This document shows positions 15,648 through 25,646 of a stretch of 64,000 nt of DNA, in pieces (the first letter of the stretch is position 1; every line of letters begins with the position of its first letter). Origin of the DNA: Phenylobacterium sp. J426 (GTDB taxonomy: Bacteria > Pseudomonadota > Alphaproteobacteria > Caulobacterales > Caulobacteraceae); the NCBI RefSeq assembly GCF_024699945.1, contig NZ_JAJOMY010000001.1:1364001-1428000 (forward strand), in the 5' to 3' direction. Under the pieces are notes generated by a model that did not search any database, was not told the DNA's origin, and worked only from the letters and a program-made list of their open reading frames with translations. A program made the translations under genes and the position numbers.

Positions 15648-16511
15648 CGCTTGAGCTCCAGCGCCCGGCGGTACAATTCGCGCCGCGGCAGTCCCAGCGC
15701 CTTGGCCACCTCGGCCGCAGCGTCGGCGGGTTTCAGGCGGCCCAGCGCCTCGGTCAGCGCCGCGTCCGCATCGGCGGCGGTCGCCTGGACCTCGCGGCCC
15801 GGTCCGACCAGCACCACCAGCTCGCCGCGCGGCGCCTCAAACTGCGGGTCGGCGGCGAGCGCCGCCAGCGGTCCGCGGACGATGGTCTCGTAGAGCTTGG
15901 TCAGCTCGCGGCAGACCACCGCCTCCCGCGTTCCGCCCAGCACGTCGGCCATGTCCGCCAGGCTGTCGGCGAGCCGCGACCCGCCCTCGAAGAACACCAG
16001 GGTGGCGCGCACGCCGGCGATCTCGGCCAGGAAGGTCCTGCGCGCCGCCGACTTGGCCGGCGGGAAGCCCACGAACAGGAACCGGTCGGTCGGCAGCCCC
16101 GAGGCGGCGAGCCCGGCCAGCAGGGCCGAGGCGCCGGGGATCGGGATCACCGGGAAGCCCGCCTCCGCCGCCTCGCGCACCACGCGGTAGCCGGGGTCAG
16201 AGACGAGCGGCGTCCCGGCGTCCGACACCAGCGCCACGCGCCCTCCGTCGGCCAGCACCGCCAGCGCCCGCGGGGTGGCCCGGGCCTCGCCATGCTCGTC
16301 GCATCGCTCCAGCTTCGCCGACAGCCCGAACGCCTGCAGCAGCTTGGCGGAGACACGGGTGTCCTCGGCCAGCACCAGGTCGGCCTGGGCCAGCACGTCC
16401 AGCGCCCGCAGGGTGATGTCCCGCAGGTTGCCGATCGGCGTCGCCACGACGTAGAGGCCCGGCGCGAGCGGGGCGTCGTCGAGCGCGGGCGGGGGGTAGG
16501 GCGCGGGCCAT
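15644..16511 (-). CDS. rsmI: 16S rRNA (cytidine-1402-2'-O)-methyltransferase, frameshift near start
   Basis: The body encodes a complete RsmI tetrapyrrole-methylase fold: LYVVATPIGNLRDITLRALD, LVLAEDTRVSAKLL, VALVSDAGTPLVSDPGYRLV-like region, IPIPGASALL and FVGFPPAKSA. It methylates C1402 of 16S rRNA with SAM. The frame that contains these motifs has no ATG, GTG or TTG start upstream. An ATG at 16511 (product MARALPPP...) enters this frame if the G6 run at 16491-16496 is shortened by one, so I take 16511 as the start and the extra base as a likely sequence error. Confidence 0.88.
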
Positions 16512-16588
16512 GGTCCGAGGCTTCGCCGCTCCGGCCTGAGAACGCAAGCCGCATCCCCGCGCCGGGATGTGCATGCTAGGCCCCGGCC

Positions 16589-17411
16589 GTGACCCTGACG
16601 CGTCTCCTCCTGCTGTTCAGCCTGCTGGCCGCGCCCGCGCTGGCCTCGGAGCCGCGCCTCGTCTGGTCGGACGAGTTCGAGGGGCCCGTCCTCGACCGCG
16701 CCAGGTGGTCCGCCGACGTGGACTGCTGGGGTGGCGGCAACCACGAGCGGCAGTGCTACGTGGACCGACCTGCGAACCTGGCGGTCCAGCACGGCCTGCT
16801 GCGCCTCACGGCCACCCGTGATCGGACGACGGGCCCAGCCTGGCCTGCCCGGCTGGGCGGCGGCGGCTCGCGGTCGCTGCCCTACGCCTCCGCCCGTGTG
16901 CACACCCGTGGCAAGGCGGCGTTCCGGTACGGCCGGGTCGAGGTCCGCGCGAAGCTGCCCGGCGGCCAGGGGATCTGGCCCGCGATCTGGATGCTGCCCG
17001 AGCACGACGCTTACGGCCCCTACCCGCTGTCCGGCGAGATCGACATCGCCGAGGCGGTGAACCTCGGCGTCGCTTGCGAGAGCTGTCGGGACGCGGTGCA
17101 CGGCGCGCTGCACCACGGCCGCTCCGCCCGTAGCGTCCGCCAGCGGGGCGGCGCGGGCGCCGCTCCCGGACAAGGACGCCTTCCACATCTATGCCCTGGA
17201 CTGGACGCCGACCGAGCTCGTCTGGCTGCTCGACGGCGCGCCGTACCACCGCGAGCCCACCCGCCCGCCCTTCGACCAGCCCTTCCACCTGATCCTCAAC
17301 CTCGCCGTCGGCGGCAAATGGCCGGAAGGCGCCGGACGGGGCGGCGTCGACGAGCAGGCCCTGCCGGCCACCCTGTGGGTCGACTGGGTGCGCGTGTACG
17401 TGCGGGACTAG
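16589..17411 (+). CDS. Secreted GH16 glycanase (beta-glucanase type), one frameshift
   Basis: Starts at a GTG with a clear signal peptide (TLTRLLLLFSLLAAPALA). Motifs of glycoside hydrolase family 16 follow: VWSDEFEG, GRVEVRAKLPGGQGIWPAIWM and the catalytic GEIDIAEAVN (ExDxxE, nucleophile and acid/base). The sequence then shifts frame near 17145-17148 (G4). Dropping one G restores FHIYALDWTPTELVWLLDG and FHLILNLAVGGKWP, the usual C-terminal half, and a stop at 17409-17411. It should cut beta-1,3/1,4-glucans outside the cytoplasm; exact specificity is not evident. The stop overlaps that of the convergent hemW by 4 bp. Confidence 0.87.
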
Positions 17412-18556
17412 GCCTCGGTCGCCAGCGCCGTCGTCAGGCTGTCCAGCACCCGCCGCCCGGCCGCCGTCGCCCGAAGGCGGTCCGGATCGTCGGCCAGCAG
17501 CTCCAGCTCGACCAACCGACGGACGACCGGGCTGTCGGGCCGCAGGTCCAGGGCCGCCACCTCGGCGAACGGCACGCCGTCCGCCACCCGCAGCCCGCCC
17601 AGCAGCCGCTCCTCCGCAACGTCCTGCGCGGTCAGCGGCTCGCGTTCCGACCGGCCCGCGATGTAGTCGGCCGGGCGGTCGGCGGCGGTCGTCGCCAGCC
17701 GTCCGGCGGCGGTGGTGATCCGGCCGTGCGCGCCGGGGCCCGCGCCGACGTAGTCATGGCCCCGCCAGTAGACGAGGTTGTGCCGCGAGCGCGCCGCGGT
17801 CCCCTTGGCGTGGTTGGAGACCTCATAGGCCTCGAACCCCTTGGCCTCGAGGACCGCCTGCGTCGTTTCATAGAGCTCGGCGGCCGGCTCCTCGGCCGGC
17901 GGGACCAGCAGGCCGCGGCGCACCGCGCGATCGAACGCGGTCCCGGCCTCGATGGTCAGCTGGTACGGCGAAATGTGCTCCGCGCCGAGGGCGACCGCCG
18001 CCCGCAGCTCGTCGGCCCAGGCCTTGGGTGTCTGGCCCGGCCGGGCGTAGATCAGATCGACCGACAGCCGCGGGAAGAGGCGCGCCGCCGTCTCTGCGGC
18101 CCGGCGACCTTCGGCCGCCCCATGGTTGCGGCCGAGCAGCTTCAGCGCCGCGTCGTCCAGCGACTGCAGGCCCAGCGACAGCCGGCTCACGCCCGCGTCG
18201 CGGAACCCCTGGAAGCGGCCCGCTTCGACGTCGGTGGGATTGGCTTCCAGCGACACCTCCAGATCCGCCGCGGGCGTCCAGAGCCGCTTTGCGGTCTCGA
18301 CGATCTCGCCCGCCCACTCAGGCGCCATGAGCGAGGGCGTGCCTCCGCCGAAGAAGATCGACACCAGCTCGCGCGGACCGGTCAGCGTCCGCTGATGCTC
18401 CAGGTCCCGCACAATGGCGCGGGCGAGGTCCTGCGCCTCGGCCTCGCGGCCCCGGGCCCTGAAGACGTTGAAGTCGCAATAGGGGCAGATGCGCGCGCAG
18501 TAGGGCCAGTGGACGTAGACGCCCAAGGGGATCCCTTGGGGCGGAGGGGTCGTCAC
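17408..18556 (-). CDS. hemW: Radical SAM heme chaperone HemW
   Basis: A 382-residue radical SAM protein with the cluster motif [12 protein letters not shown] close to the N-terminus, [22 protein letters not shown] and [11 protein letters not shown], then the HemN C-terminal domain. The short N-terminus before the cysteines distinguishes HemW from the coproporphyrinogen oxidase HemN; the family binds heme and passes it to haemoproteins. It overlaps rdgB by four bases (ATGA type), so the pair is translationally coupled. Confidence 0.93.
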   Translation of the reverse strand: MTTPPPQGIPLGVYVHWPYCARICPYCDFNVFRARGREAEAQDLARAIVRDLEHQRTLTGPRELVSIFFGGGTPSLMAPEWAGEIVETAKRLWTPAADLEVSLEANPTDVEAGRFQGFRDAGVSRLSLGLQSLDDAALKLLGRNHGAAEGRRAAETAARLFPRLSVDLIYARPGQTPKAWADELRAAVALGAEHISPYQLTIEAGTAFDRAVRRGLLVPPAEEPAAELYETTQAVLEAKGFEAYEVSNHAKGTAARSRHNLVYWRGHDYVGAGPGAHGRITTAAGRLATTAADRPADYIAGRSEREPLTAQDVAEERLLGGLRVADGVPFAEVAALDLRPDSPVVRRLVELELLADDPDRLRATAAGRRVLDSLTTALATEA

Positions 18557-19152
18557 AACAGGGCGGCCTTGAGTTTCTCGAACGCCCGCGCGCGATGGCT
18601 CATGCCGTCCTTCACTGCGGGCTCGAGCTCGCCGAAGGTCTTGTTGAGACCTTCCGGCACGAAGATCGGATCATAGCCGAAGCCCCGGTCGCCGCGCGGC
18701 GGGAAGGTCAGCGTCCCGTCGATCCGGCCCTCGACCACCACGGCCGGACCGCCGGGCCAGGCCACCGCCAGGGCGGACGTGAACCATGCCGAGAAGTCCT
18801 CGGCGCCGGCCTCCTCCAGCCGGTCCTCGACCTTCTTCATCGCAACTGCGAAGTCCTTGCCGGGCCCCGCCCAGCGCGCGGAGTAGATGCCGGGGGCGCC
18901 GTCCAGCGCCGCGACGGACAGGCCGCTGTCATCGGCGATGGCCACCAGCCCCGTCGCCTCCGCCGCGTGCCGGGCCTTGAGCAGCGCATTGCCGACGAAG
19001 GTGCTCTCCGTCTCGTCGGGCTCGGGCAGGCCGAGCTCTCCCGCGGCCACGAGCTCGAAGCGGCCCTCCAGGATCTCGGCCAGTTCGCGGGCCTTGCCGG
19101 GGTTGTGGGTGGCGACCACCAGGCGGCTGCCGGGCTCCAGGCGCAGGGCCAT
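18553..19152 (-). CDS. rdgB: dITP/XTP pyrophosphatase (HAM1)
   Basis: The 199-residue protein starts at 19152 and reads [18 protein letters not shown] (nucleotide-binding motif), [31 protein letters not shown] and [14 protein letters not shown]. This matches RdgB, which removes inosine and xanthosine triphosphates from the nucleotide pool. It heads the rdgB-hemW pair. In Caulobacter the pair also stands close to rph and hrcA. Confidence 0.95.
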   Translation of the reverse strand: MALRLEPGSRLVVATHNPGKARELAEILEGRFELVAAGELGLPEPDETESTFVGNALLKARHAAEATGLVAIADDSGLSVAALDGAPGIYSARWAGPGKDFAVAMKKVEDRLEEAGAEDFSAWFTSALAVAWPGGPAVVVEGRIDGTLTFPPRGDRGFGYDPIFVPEGLNKTFGELEPAVKDGMSHRARAFEKLKAALL

Positions 19153-19343
19153 CGCTTAACTCCATCTTTACGGGCGGCGGACCATAGCGCGCGCCCGTCG
19201 TGCTGCATTGCGAAAGTTTAATCAGATTACGCCCAATTCACGTGATCGAAAAACGATGCGGGCGTATCGATAAACACAACAAGTAAGCGTATCCACCCAG
19301 CCCCGATGCTGCAGCGCAGCATCAACATCAAGGAGACAGAAAA
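19153..19343. promoter_or_regulatory. AT-rich divergent intergenic region with GATGCTGC/GCAGCATC palindrome
   Basis: This 191-bp region is notably richer in A/T (19209-19290) than its surroundings. It holds a perfect 8-bp inverted repeat GATGCTGC (19305-19312) / GCAGCATC (19316-19323) just upstream of AAGGAGA. It must contain the rdgB promoter on the minus strand and that of the small gene on the plus strand; I could not fix -35/-10 boxes with confidence. Confidence 0.4.
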
Positions 19344-19445
19344 ATGTTCGCCAACGTCATGTCCTTCGTCGACCGCGCCGCCATGAGCTTCGCGCTGGTC
19401 CTGGGCGCCGTGCCGATGCTGGCTATCGCCGCCGCGCAAATCTAG
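19344..19445 (+). CDS. 33-residue hydrophobic peptide
   Basis: The ORF has an excellent AAGGAGA site seven bases before ATG and GC-rich third codon positions. The product has a short amphipathic start (MFANVMSFVDRAAMSFAL) followed by a hydrophobic stretch (VLGAVPMLAIAAA), enough for one membrane helix or a secretion signal. I recall comparable 30-60-residue peptides (MxxLDRAAM.FA...) in Caulobacterales without a known function. It lies 100 bp upstream of the DUF2975 gene and could be cotranscribed. Confidence 0.6.
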   Translation: MFANVMSFVDRAAMSFALVLGAVPMLAIAAAQI

Positions 19446-19544
19446 GTTCGACGCATGAAGTTCGTCAGACCCGTCCGGGCCGCCGCGTGGCTGCACGCCG
19501 GCCGGGCGGGTCAAGACGAGACGCTAGCGGGGTCGACCAGCATC

Positions 19545-20075
19545 ATGCGCGCCTTGGGTCCGGGCTCGGTTTCGAGCTTCCTGAAGATCATCCTGGACGT
19601 CGTGTTCGGCGCGCTCTGGGTGCTGCTGTGCATCGTCGCCCTGATCACGGTCGCCGCCGTGCTGCTGAGCTTCAATCCCGACCTGCTCGCCGACGTGACC
19701 GTCAATTCCGAGGCGGGCGAAGTCCTCCGCCGCGGCCCGGTGCTGGCCGTCGGCCTTGCCGCCTTCGCCGTCTACTGCGCCGGCGTCCTGGTGATCGTGG
19801 GCTGCCTGCGGCGCATCTTCGCCACGCTCACCGCGGGCGATCCCTTCCATCCCGACAATGTCGCGCGCCTGCGCCTGATCGGCCTGATCCTGGCCGCCCT
19901 CGAACTGGGCCGCTACGCCCTGTGGGCGATCGGCGCCTGGGTGCTGCCGGGCGTCACCGACGTGGAGCCCAACTTCAGCCTCACCGCCTGGTTCTCGGTC
20001 CTGGTCGTCTTCGTCCTGGCCGAGGTCTTCCGCGAGGGCGCGCGCCTGCGCCGCGAAGCCGAGCTGACCATCTGA
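19545..20075 (+). CDS. DUF2975 membrane protein
   Basis: A polytopic membrane protein with four helices (ILDVVFGALWVLLCIVALIT, AVGLAAFAVYCAGVLVIVG, a third at IGLILAALELGRYALWAIG, a fourth at AWFSVLVVFVLAEVFREG). The phrase LTAGDPFHPDNVARLRLIG and the final FREGARLRREAELTI are hallmarks of DUF2975. I take the ATG at 19545; an upstream ATG at 19455 would add 30 charged residues before the first helix. It is followed, two bases after its stop, by a small Xre regulator, the standard partner of DUF2975 proteins. Confidence 0.85.
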   Translation: MRALGPGSVSSFLKIILDVVFGALWVLLCIVALITVAAVLLSFNPDLLADVTVNSEAGEVLRRGPVLAVGLAAFAVYCAGVLVIVGCLRRIFATLTAGDPFHPDNVARLRLIGLILAALELGRYALWAIGAWVLPGVTDVEPNFSLTAWFSVLVVFVLAEVFREGARLRREAELTI

Positions 20076-20076
20076 C

Positions 20077-20316
20077 ATGCCGATCCGCGTCAATCTCGAC
20101 CGCGTCCTGCTCGACCGGCGCATGTCGCTGACCGAGCTCGCCGACCGCGTCGGCGTGACCATCGCCAACCTGTCGATCCTCAAGACCGGCAAGGCCCGCG
20201 CCGTGCGCTTCTCCACCCTGGCCGCGCTGTGCCGCGAGCTCGACTGCCAGCCCGGCGACCTGCTGGTCTACGAGGCCGGCCCCGACGATCCCCTCGACGA
20301 AGATCCTGAGGGCTAG
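20077..20316 (+). CDS. Small Xre/YozG-type HTH regulator
   Basis: A 79-residue Cro/C1-type helix-turn-helix: [40 protein letters not shown] and [16 protein letters not shown], with an acidic tail. This is the YozG-like type that pairs with DUF2975 membrane proteins; the pair may act as a membrane-linked regulator, but no signal is known. The stop overlaps the convergent rph stop by 4 bp. Confidence 0.9.
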   Translation: MPIRVNLDRVLLDRRMSLTELADRVGVTIANLSILKTGKARAVRFSTLAALCRELDCQPGDLLVYEAGPDDPLDEDPEG

Positions 20317-21029
20317 CCCCCCACCGCCTGCCGCTGCAGCTCGCAGAGCTCGCCGATGCCCTTGCGCGCGAGGCTGAACAGCGCGTCGAACTCGGCCTGG
20401 GAGAAGCCGCGCTTCTCGCCGGTGGCCTGCACCTCGACGATGTCGCCATTGCCGGTCAGCACGAAGTTGGCGTCGGCCTCGGCGTTGGAGTCCTCCTCGT
20501 AGTCCAGGTCCAGCACCGGCGTGCCGGCGAACACGCCGCACGAGATCGCCGCCACCTGGTCCAGGATCGGGTCGGCCGCGATCACGCCCTCGTCCAGCAG
20601 GTATTTCGTCGCCAGCCGCAGCGCCACCCAGGCGCCGGTGATCGAGGCCGTCCGCGTGCCGCCGTCGGCCTGCAGCACGTCGCAGTCGACGGTGATCTGC
20701 CGCTCGCCCAGCGCCTTGAGGTCGGTGACCGCCCGCAGCGACCGCCCGATCAGCCGCTGGATCTCCTGCGTTCGCCCCGACTGCTTGCCGGCCGCGGCCT
20801 CGCGCCGGCCCCGCGTGTGCGTCGCTCGCGGCAGCATGCCGTACTCGGCCGTCACCCAGCCCTGGCCCTTGCCGCGCAGGAAGCCCGGGACGCCCTCCTC
20901 CAGGCTGGCCGTCACCAGCACCTTGGTGTGGCCGAAGCTGACCAGGCACGAGCCCTCGGCGTAGCGGGTGACGGCGGTCTCCAGCGTCACGGGGCGGAGC
21001 AGGTCGGGGGTGCGTTCGGACGGGCGCAT
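20313..21029 (-). CDS. rph: Ribonuclease PH
   Basis: A 238-residue 3'-to-5' phosphorolytic exoribonuclease that trims tRNA 3' ends. Signature segments are [66 protein letters not shown] and [16 protein letters not shown] (the metal-binding acidic cluster). It is complete and divergent from hrcA, with 125 bp between their starts. Confidence 0.97.
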   Translation of the reverse strand: MRPSERTPDLLRPVTLETAVTRYAEGSCLVSFGHTKVLVTASLEEGVPGFLRGKGQGWVTAEYGMLPRATHTRGRREAAAGKQSGRTQEIQRLIGRSLRAVTDLKALGERQITVDCDVLQADGGTRTASITGAWVALRLATKYLLDEGVIAADPILDQVAAISCGVFAGTPVLDLDYEEDSNAEADANFVLTGNGDIVEVQATGEKRGFSQAEFDALFSLARKGIGELCELQRQAVGG

Positions 21030-21154
21030 GGGTCTGGGAACTTCCGGAAGGGCTTCGGCGCCTTGCGCCGACGGAGGTCGCGCTTATCCTAAACCTGAGA
21101 GGCGCCGTCCATGGGCGCCGCAACCCGCATCGCGACCAAGACCCCATTGGCCAC

Positions 21155-22222
21155 GTGACACATCCGTTCCTCGCCCGCGGGCCGACCCTGACCGAACTGG
21201 ACCAGCGCGCCCGCGAGATCTTCCGGCGCATCGTCGAGAGCTATCTCGAGACCGGCGAGCCCGTCGGCTCCCGCACGCTCTCCAAGGGCGGCCTGCCGCT
21301 CTCGCCCGCCTCGATCCGCAACACCATGCAGGACCTGACCCAGCTCGGCCTGCTGGGCGCGCCGCACGTCAGCGCCGGGCGACTGCCGACGCACGCGGGC
21401 CTGCGCCTGTTCGTCGACGGGCTGCTGGAGGTCGGCGACGTCGCCGAGCAGGAGCGCCGCAACATCGAGGCCCGCCTGATGGCCCATGGCGGCAACTACC
21501 AGGACGCCCTGAACGAGGCCTCGAAGATCCTGTCCGGACTGGCGGGCGGCGCGGGCGTGGTCGTCACCCCGGTCCGCGACGCGGGCGTCACCCACGTCGA
21601 GTTCGTGCCGCTGTCGGGCGAGCGCACCCTGGCGATCATGGTCTTCGACGACGGCACGGTGGAGAACCGGCTGATCCGCCGGCCGATGGGCGTCACGCCC
21701 TCGGCGCTGCAGGAGGCGTCCAACTTCCTGAACGCCCGCCTGCGCGGCCGCACCCTCGCCGAGGCCAAGGTCGACCTGCGGGCCGAGCTCGACCGCGCCC
21801 GCCGCGAGCTGGACGACACCGCAGCGCGCCTGGTGGAGGACGGCCTGGCGGCCTGGGGCGGCGGCGAGGACGACGAACGCGCCCTCATCGTCCGCGGACG
21901 GGCCAATCTGCTGGAGGACGCCGAGGCCATCGAGGACCTCGAGCGGGTCCGCTCGCTGTTCGAGGACCTCGAGCAGAAGGAACAGCTGATCCAGCTGCTG
22001 GACGGCGTCCGCGACGGCGAGGGCGTGCGCATCTTCATCGGCGCCGAAACGCGGCTGTTCTCGCTTTCCGGTTCCGCCGTGATCGCGGCGCCCTATATGA
22101 CGGGGTCGCAGCGGGTGGTGGGCGCGATCGGCGTGATCGGCCCCGCCCGGTTGAACTATGCCCGGGTCATCCCGTTGGTGGACTACACCGCCCGCGTGCT
22201 TGGCCAGGTGATGAACGCGTAA
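21155..22222 (+). CDS. hrcA: Heat-inducible transcription repressor HrcA
   Basis: A 355-residue protein starting at a GTG. It has an N-terminal winged helix ([38 protein letters not shown]), the family phrase [17 protein letters not shown], a GAF-like core ([20 protein letters not shown]) and the C-terminal [20 protein letters not shown]. HrcA represses groESL by binding CIRCE sites; no CIRCE element is visible in this window. It forms a pair with grpE 13 bp downstream. Confidence 0.97.
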   Translation: MTHPFLARGPTLTELDQRAREIFRRIVESYLETGEPVGSRTLSKGGLPLSPASIRNTMQDLTQLGLLGAPHVSAGRLPTHAGLRLFVDGLLEVGDVAEQERRNIEARLMAHGGNYQDALNEASKILSGLAGGAGVVVTPVRDAGVTHVEFVPLSGERTLAIMVFDDGTVENRLIRRPMGVTPSALQEASNFLNARLRGRTLAEAKVDLRAELDRARRELDDTAARLVEDGLAAWGGGEDDERALIVRGRANLLEDAEAIEDLERVRSLFEDLEQKEQLIQLLDGVRDGEGVRIFIGAETRLFSLSGSAVIAAPYMTGSQRVVGAIGVIGPARLNYARVIPLVDYTARVLGQVMNA

Positions 22223-22235
22223 GACCAGGTAGGAC

Positions 22236-22868
22236 ATGTCCGAAGACAACACCCCGCCCGAAGATCCGAACGACGGCTTCGACTTCGACGGCGCCGAGCT
22301 CGAGGCGCTGAAGGCCGAGAACCAGGGGCTCAAGGACCAGGTGCTCCGCTACGCCGCCGAGGCCGAGAACACCAAGCGCCGCGCCGAGCGCGAGGCCAAC
22401 GACGCCCGCGCCTACGCGATCCAGAAGTTCGCCCGCGACCTGCTGGGCGTCGCCGACAACCTCGACCGCGCGATGACCGCCGCGCCCACCGACCATCCCG
22501 ACGCGCCCGTGAAGAACTTCGTCGTCGGCATCGAGATGACGGCCAAGGAGCTGCTGGGCGCCTTCGAGCGCAACGGGCTCAAGAAGATCGACCCGGCCAA
22601 GGGCGAGAAGTTCGACCCGCACAAGCACCAGGCGATGATGGAGCAGCCCGGGACCGACGTGACCCCCGGCGGCGTCATCCAGGTGCTGCAGCCCGGCTAC
22701 GAGCTGCTGGGCCGCCTCGTCCGTCCGGCCATGGTCGTGGTCGCCGCGAAAGGCGCCGGCGCGGCCTCGTCGGGCGGCGGTGGCGACGGTGGGTCGAACC
22801 CCTACGCCGCCAACGAGGATGGCGATCAGGCCCCCGGGTCTGGCGGGTCTGTGGACACCCGCGCCTAA
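22236..22868 (+). CDS. grpE: Nucleotide exchange factor GrpE
   Basis: A 210-residue protein with a long N-terminal coiled coil (LEALKAENQGLKDQVLRYAA, EAENTKRRAEREANDARAYA) and a C-terminal beta domain (GVIQVLQPGYELLGRLVRPA, MVVVA), the GrpE architecture. It releases ADP from DnaK. The glycine/serine-rich tail (SSGGGGDGGSNP) is a common extension in this group. A GGACATG-type site precedes the ATG; it is probably cotranscribed with hrcA. Confidence 0.97.
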   Translation: MSEDNTPPEDPNDGFDFDGAELEALKAENQGLKDQVLRYAAEAENTKRRAEREANDARAYAIQKFARDLLGVADNLDRAMTAAPTDHPDAPVKNFVVGIEMTAKELLGAFERNGLKKIDPAKGEKFDPHKHQAMMEQPGTDVTPGGVIQVLQPGYELLGRLVRPAMVVVAAKGAGAASSGGGGDGGSNPYAANEDGDQAPGSGGSVDTRA

Positions 22869-22989
22869 AGCCCGCCGGCCCTCTTCCCCCGAGGGGGATT
22901 TTGGCTAATGTCGCAAGTCCCTTCCTTTCGGGGTGTGGGCCGGCGTTGCTGATTCGCGCCGGCCGCAAAAGGCGAGCCGGGACCTAAGA

Positions 22990-24108
22990 ATGAAGCTGAC
23001 GATCGAACGCGCCGCGCTGCTCCGGGCCCTGGGCCACGTGCAGAGCGCGGTGGAGCGCCGCAACACCATCCCGATCCTGTCGAACGTGCTGTTGTCGGCC
23101 GAGCGCGATCGCCTGACCTTCTCGGCCACCGACCTCGACATGGAGATCGTCGACGAGGCCATGGCCCAGGTCGACCAGCCCGGCCAGATCACCGCCCCGG
23201 CGCACACCTTGTACGAGATCGTCCGCAAGCTGCCGGAAGGCGCCGACGTCTCGCTCAGCTTCACGGGCGAGGACCCGCGGCTAACGGTCCAGGCCGGCCG
23301 CTCGCGCTTCAACCTGCCGGTGCTGCCGGCCGGCGACTTCCCGGTCATGTCGTCGGAGGGTTTCGGCGGCTCGGTGGCCGTCGACGTCAACGACCTGATC
23401 CGGCTGATCGACAAGACCCGCTTCGCCATCTCGGCGGAAGAGACCCGCTACTACCTGAACGGCCTCTATCTCCACACGGTGGTGGTGGACGGCTCGCCGC
23501 GCCTGCGCGCCGTGGCCACCGACGGGTCGCGGCTGGCGCTGGCCGACATGCCCGCGCCCGAGGGCTCGGCCGGCGCGCCGGGCGTCATCGTGCCCCGCAA
23601 GACGGTCGGCGAGGCGCGCCGCCTGCTGGAGGACGCCGGCGAGAGCGTCGAACTGCAGGTCAGTCCCCAGAAGATCCGCTTCGAGCTGGGCGGCGCCGCC
23701 CTGACGTCGAAGGTCATCGACGGCAACTTCCCCGACTATGCGCGCGTCATCCCCAAGGACAACAACCGCACGGTCATGGTCGACGCCAAGCTGTTCGCCC
23801 AGGCCGTCGACCGCGTGGCCACCATCTCGGCCGAGAAGAGCCGTTCGGTGCGCATGGCCATCGAGGCCGGCCGCGTCGTGCTGACGGTGCGCAACATGGA
23901 AGCCGGCCAGGCGGTGGAAGAGCTCGAGATCGACTACGACGGCGAGCCCTTCGAACTGTCGTTCAACGCCCGCTACCTGCTGGACGTCACCGACCAGATC
24001 TCGGGTGAGCAGGCGGAGCTGCGTTTCGGCGGCCCCAACGACCCGGCCCTGATCCTCGATCCCGCCGACGCCGACGTTCAGTACATCCTGATGCCGCTCA
24101 GGGTGTAG
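22990..24108 (+). CDS. dnaN: DNA polymerase III beta subunit (sliding clamp)
   Basis: A 372-residue sliding clamp: MKLTIERAALLRALGHVQSA start, ERRNTIPILSNVLL, ISAEETRYYLNGLYLH, VVDGSPRLRAVATDGSRLAL, and the C-terminal DPADADVQYILMPLRV peptide that is characteristic of DnaN. The three clamp repeats are complete. The start is chosen at the ATG that gives MKLT, not at the earlier ATG at 22933. It is followed by an intergenic palindromic repeat, not by recF. Confidence 0.98.
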   Translation: MKLTIERAALLRALGHVQSAVERRNTIPILSNVLLSAERDRLTFSATDLDMEIVDEAMAQVDQPGQITAPAHTLYEIVRKLPEGADVSLSFTGEDPRLTVQAGRSRFNLPVLPAGDFPVMSSEGFGGSVAVDVNDLIRLIDKTRFAISAEETRYYLNGLYLHTVVVDGSPRLRAVATDGSRLALADMPAPEGSAGAPGVIVPRKTVGEARRLLEDAGESVELQVSPQKIRFELGGAALTSKVIDGNFPDYARVIPKDNNRTVMVDAKLFAQAVDRVATISAEKSRSVRMAIEAGRVVLTVRNMEAGQAVEELEIDYDGEPFELSFNARYLLDVTDQISGEQAELRFGGPNDPALILDPADADVQYILMPLRV

Positions 24109-24114
24109 AGCGCA

Positions 24115-24284
24115 TCAGTCCCTCCTCTTCAGGGGAGGGACAGGCCGCGAAGCGGCCAGGGTGGGGAGTGTCATTCAAGCTCGGGTGAGCAGGAGGGACC
24201 TCTTGGCAGGCCCAGCGCCCGGTCACGGCCCCCTCACCCGACGAGGCTTCGCCTCGCCACCCTCCCCTGAAGAGGAGGGCTGAG
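24115..24284. repeat. Palindromic intergenic repeat (CCCTCCTCTTCAGGGGAGGG type), inverted pair
   Basis: CCCTCCTCTTCAGGGGAGGG at the left edge (24120-24139) is repeated inverted as CCCTCCCCTGAAGAGGAGGG at 24261-24280, each with its own central symmetry around CTTCAGGGGA. Between them are GCCGCGAAGCGGC and GACGAGGCTTCGCCTCG hairpins and GGTGGGGAG/CCCCCTCACCC pieces. The same block recurs at 25647-26020, and a diverged version at 38337-38582. It separates the dnaN and zinc-ribbon genes, and contains no ORF. Confidence 0.75.
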
Positions 24285-24289
24285 AACGC

Positions 24290-24595
24290 TCAGTGCCCGT
24301 GCGGGCCCTCGTACACGCCCGGCGCCAGCCGCTCGTCCTCAGGGCCTTCCGAACCTGCAGCCAGCACGAAGCGGCGGTCGCAGTACGGGCACTCGACGAA
24401 GCTCGCCTCGCCCATCTCCAGCCACACGCGCGGATGGCCCAGAGCGCCGCCGACGCCGTCGCAGGCGACCCGGCCCGACCGGACGATGATCGTTTCCGGC
24501 GCGGGGAAGTCGGGCGTCAGCGCCGGCTTGGCCGGCATCGGCTCCGGCTGCTTCTGGGCTTTGGCGCTCTTCGCGCTGACGAGTTTGCGGGCCAT
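24290..24595 (-). CDS. Zinc-finger (CHCC-type) protein, NDUFS6-like
   Basis: A 101-residue protein with a lysine/alanine/proline-rich N-terminus and the zf-CHCC pattern: VACDGVGGALGHPRVWLEMG then ECPYCDRRFVL, i.e. C-x9-H ... C-x2-C. This domain is the bacterial counterpart of the NDUFS6/NUMM subunit of complex I and is common in alphaproteobacteria as a stand-alone zinc protein. The start is taken at ATG 24595 (MARKLVSAK). Confidence 0.85.
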   Translation of the reverse strand: MARKLVSAKSAKAQKQPEPMPAKPALTPDFPAPETIIVRSGRVACDGVGGALGHPRVWLEMGEASFVECPYCDRRFVLAAGSEGPEDERLAPGVYEGPHGH

Positions 24596-24692
24596 GGCCT
24601 GATCTGAACCTCTAGGCGGCCGCATGCTTGGCTCGGACGCGGCGCGGGCCTACCTATGCGACCGCGGCTTTCGCCGTCAACGACAGGTGATC

Positions 24693-25646
24693 ATGGACCT
24701 TCCGGAATACGCGATCGAGGCCAAGGGCCTGGTCAAGACCTACGCCGCCACCAAGACCACGCCCGAGATGCGGGCGCTCAAGGGGATCGACCTGGCCATC
24801 CCCCGCGGTTCGATCTTCGGCCTGCTGGGGCCGAACGGCGCCGGCAAGTCCACCTTCATCAACATCCTGGCCGGCCTGACCCGCAAGACCTCGGGCACGG
24901 TCTCGATCTGGGGCCGCGACATCGACCAGCGGCCGCGCGACGCCCGCGCCGCCATCGGCGTGGTGCCGCAGGAGATCGCCGCCGACCCGTTCTTCACGCC
25001 GCGCGAAGCCCTCGAAGTCGCCGCCGGCATGTACGCCGTGCCGAAATCCGAACGCCGCACCGACGAGCTGCTGGCCGCCCTCGGGCTCGCCGACAAGGCC
25101 AAGGCCTATGTCCGCCAGCTCTCCGGCGGCATGAAGCGCCGGCTCATGGTCGCCAAGGCCATGGTCCACAACCCGCCGGTGCTGATCCTCGACGAGCCCA
25201 CCGCCGGCGTCGATGTGGAGCTGCGCCGCCAGCTCTGGAACTATGTGCTGGAGCTCAACCGCAAGGGCGTGACCATCGTGCTCACGACCCACTACCTGGA
25301 AGAGGCCCAGGAGCTCTGCGACCAGATCGCCATCATCAACCGCGGCCAGGTCGTCGCCTGCGAGCCCACGACGACGCTGCTGCGCCGGATGGACACCCGA
25401 AACGTGCTGGTGACGCCGGAGGAGCCTCTGACCGCCGCGCCCGTCCTTCCCGGCTTCGAGACCAAGCTCGGCAAGGGCGGCGGCTTCTCGGTGAGCTATC
25501 GCACCGGCCAGTCCAGCGTGGAACAGGTGCTCGCCGCGATCCGCGCGTCCGGCCTGCACATCAAGGACATCGCCACCGAAGATCCCGATCTGGAGGACAT
25601 CTTCGTCTCATTGACCTATGCCGCGGAAGAGGCGAACGCGGTCTAG
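24693..25646 (+). CDS. ABC-2 type transporter ATP-binding protein
   Basis: A 317-residue ATPase with Walker A LLGPNGAGKSTF, Q-loop VVPQE, signature LSGGMKRRL, Walker B VLILDEPTAGVD and H-loop TTHYLEE. The C-terminus (GLHIKDIATEDPDLEDIFV) is that of the CcmA/YadG/NodI type exporter ATPases, which work with an ABC-2 permease. That permease is not adjacent here: the next sequence is an intergenic repeat. Start is ATG 24693 (MDLPEYAIEAKGLVK). Confidence 0.93.
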   Translation: MDLPEYAIEAKGLVKTYAATKTTPEMRALKGIDLAIPRGSIFGLLGPNGAGKSTFINILAGLTRKTSGTVSIWGRDIDQRPRDARAAIGVVPQEIAADPFFTPREALEVAAGMYAVPKSERRTDELLAALGLADKAKAYVRQLSGGMKRRLMVAKAMVHNPPVLILDEPTAGVDVELRRQLWNYVLELNRKGVTIVLTTHYLEEAQELCDQIAIINRGQVVACEPTTTLLRRMDTRNVLVTPEEPLTAAPVLPGFETKLGKGGGFSVSYRTGQSSVEQVLAAIRASGLHIKDIATEDPDLEDIFVSLTYAAEEANAV

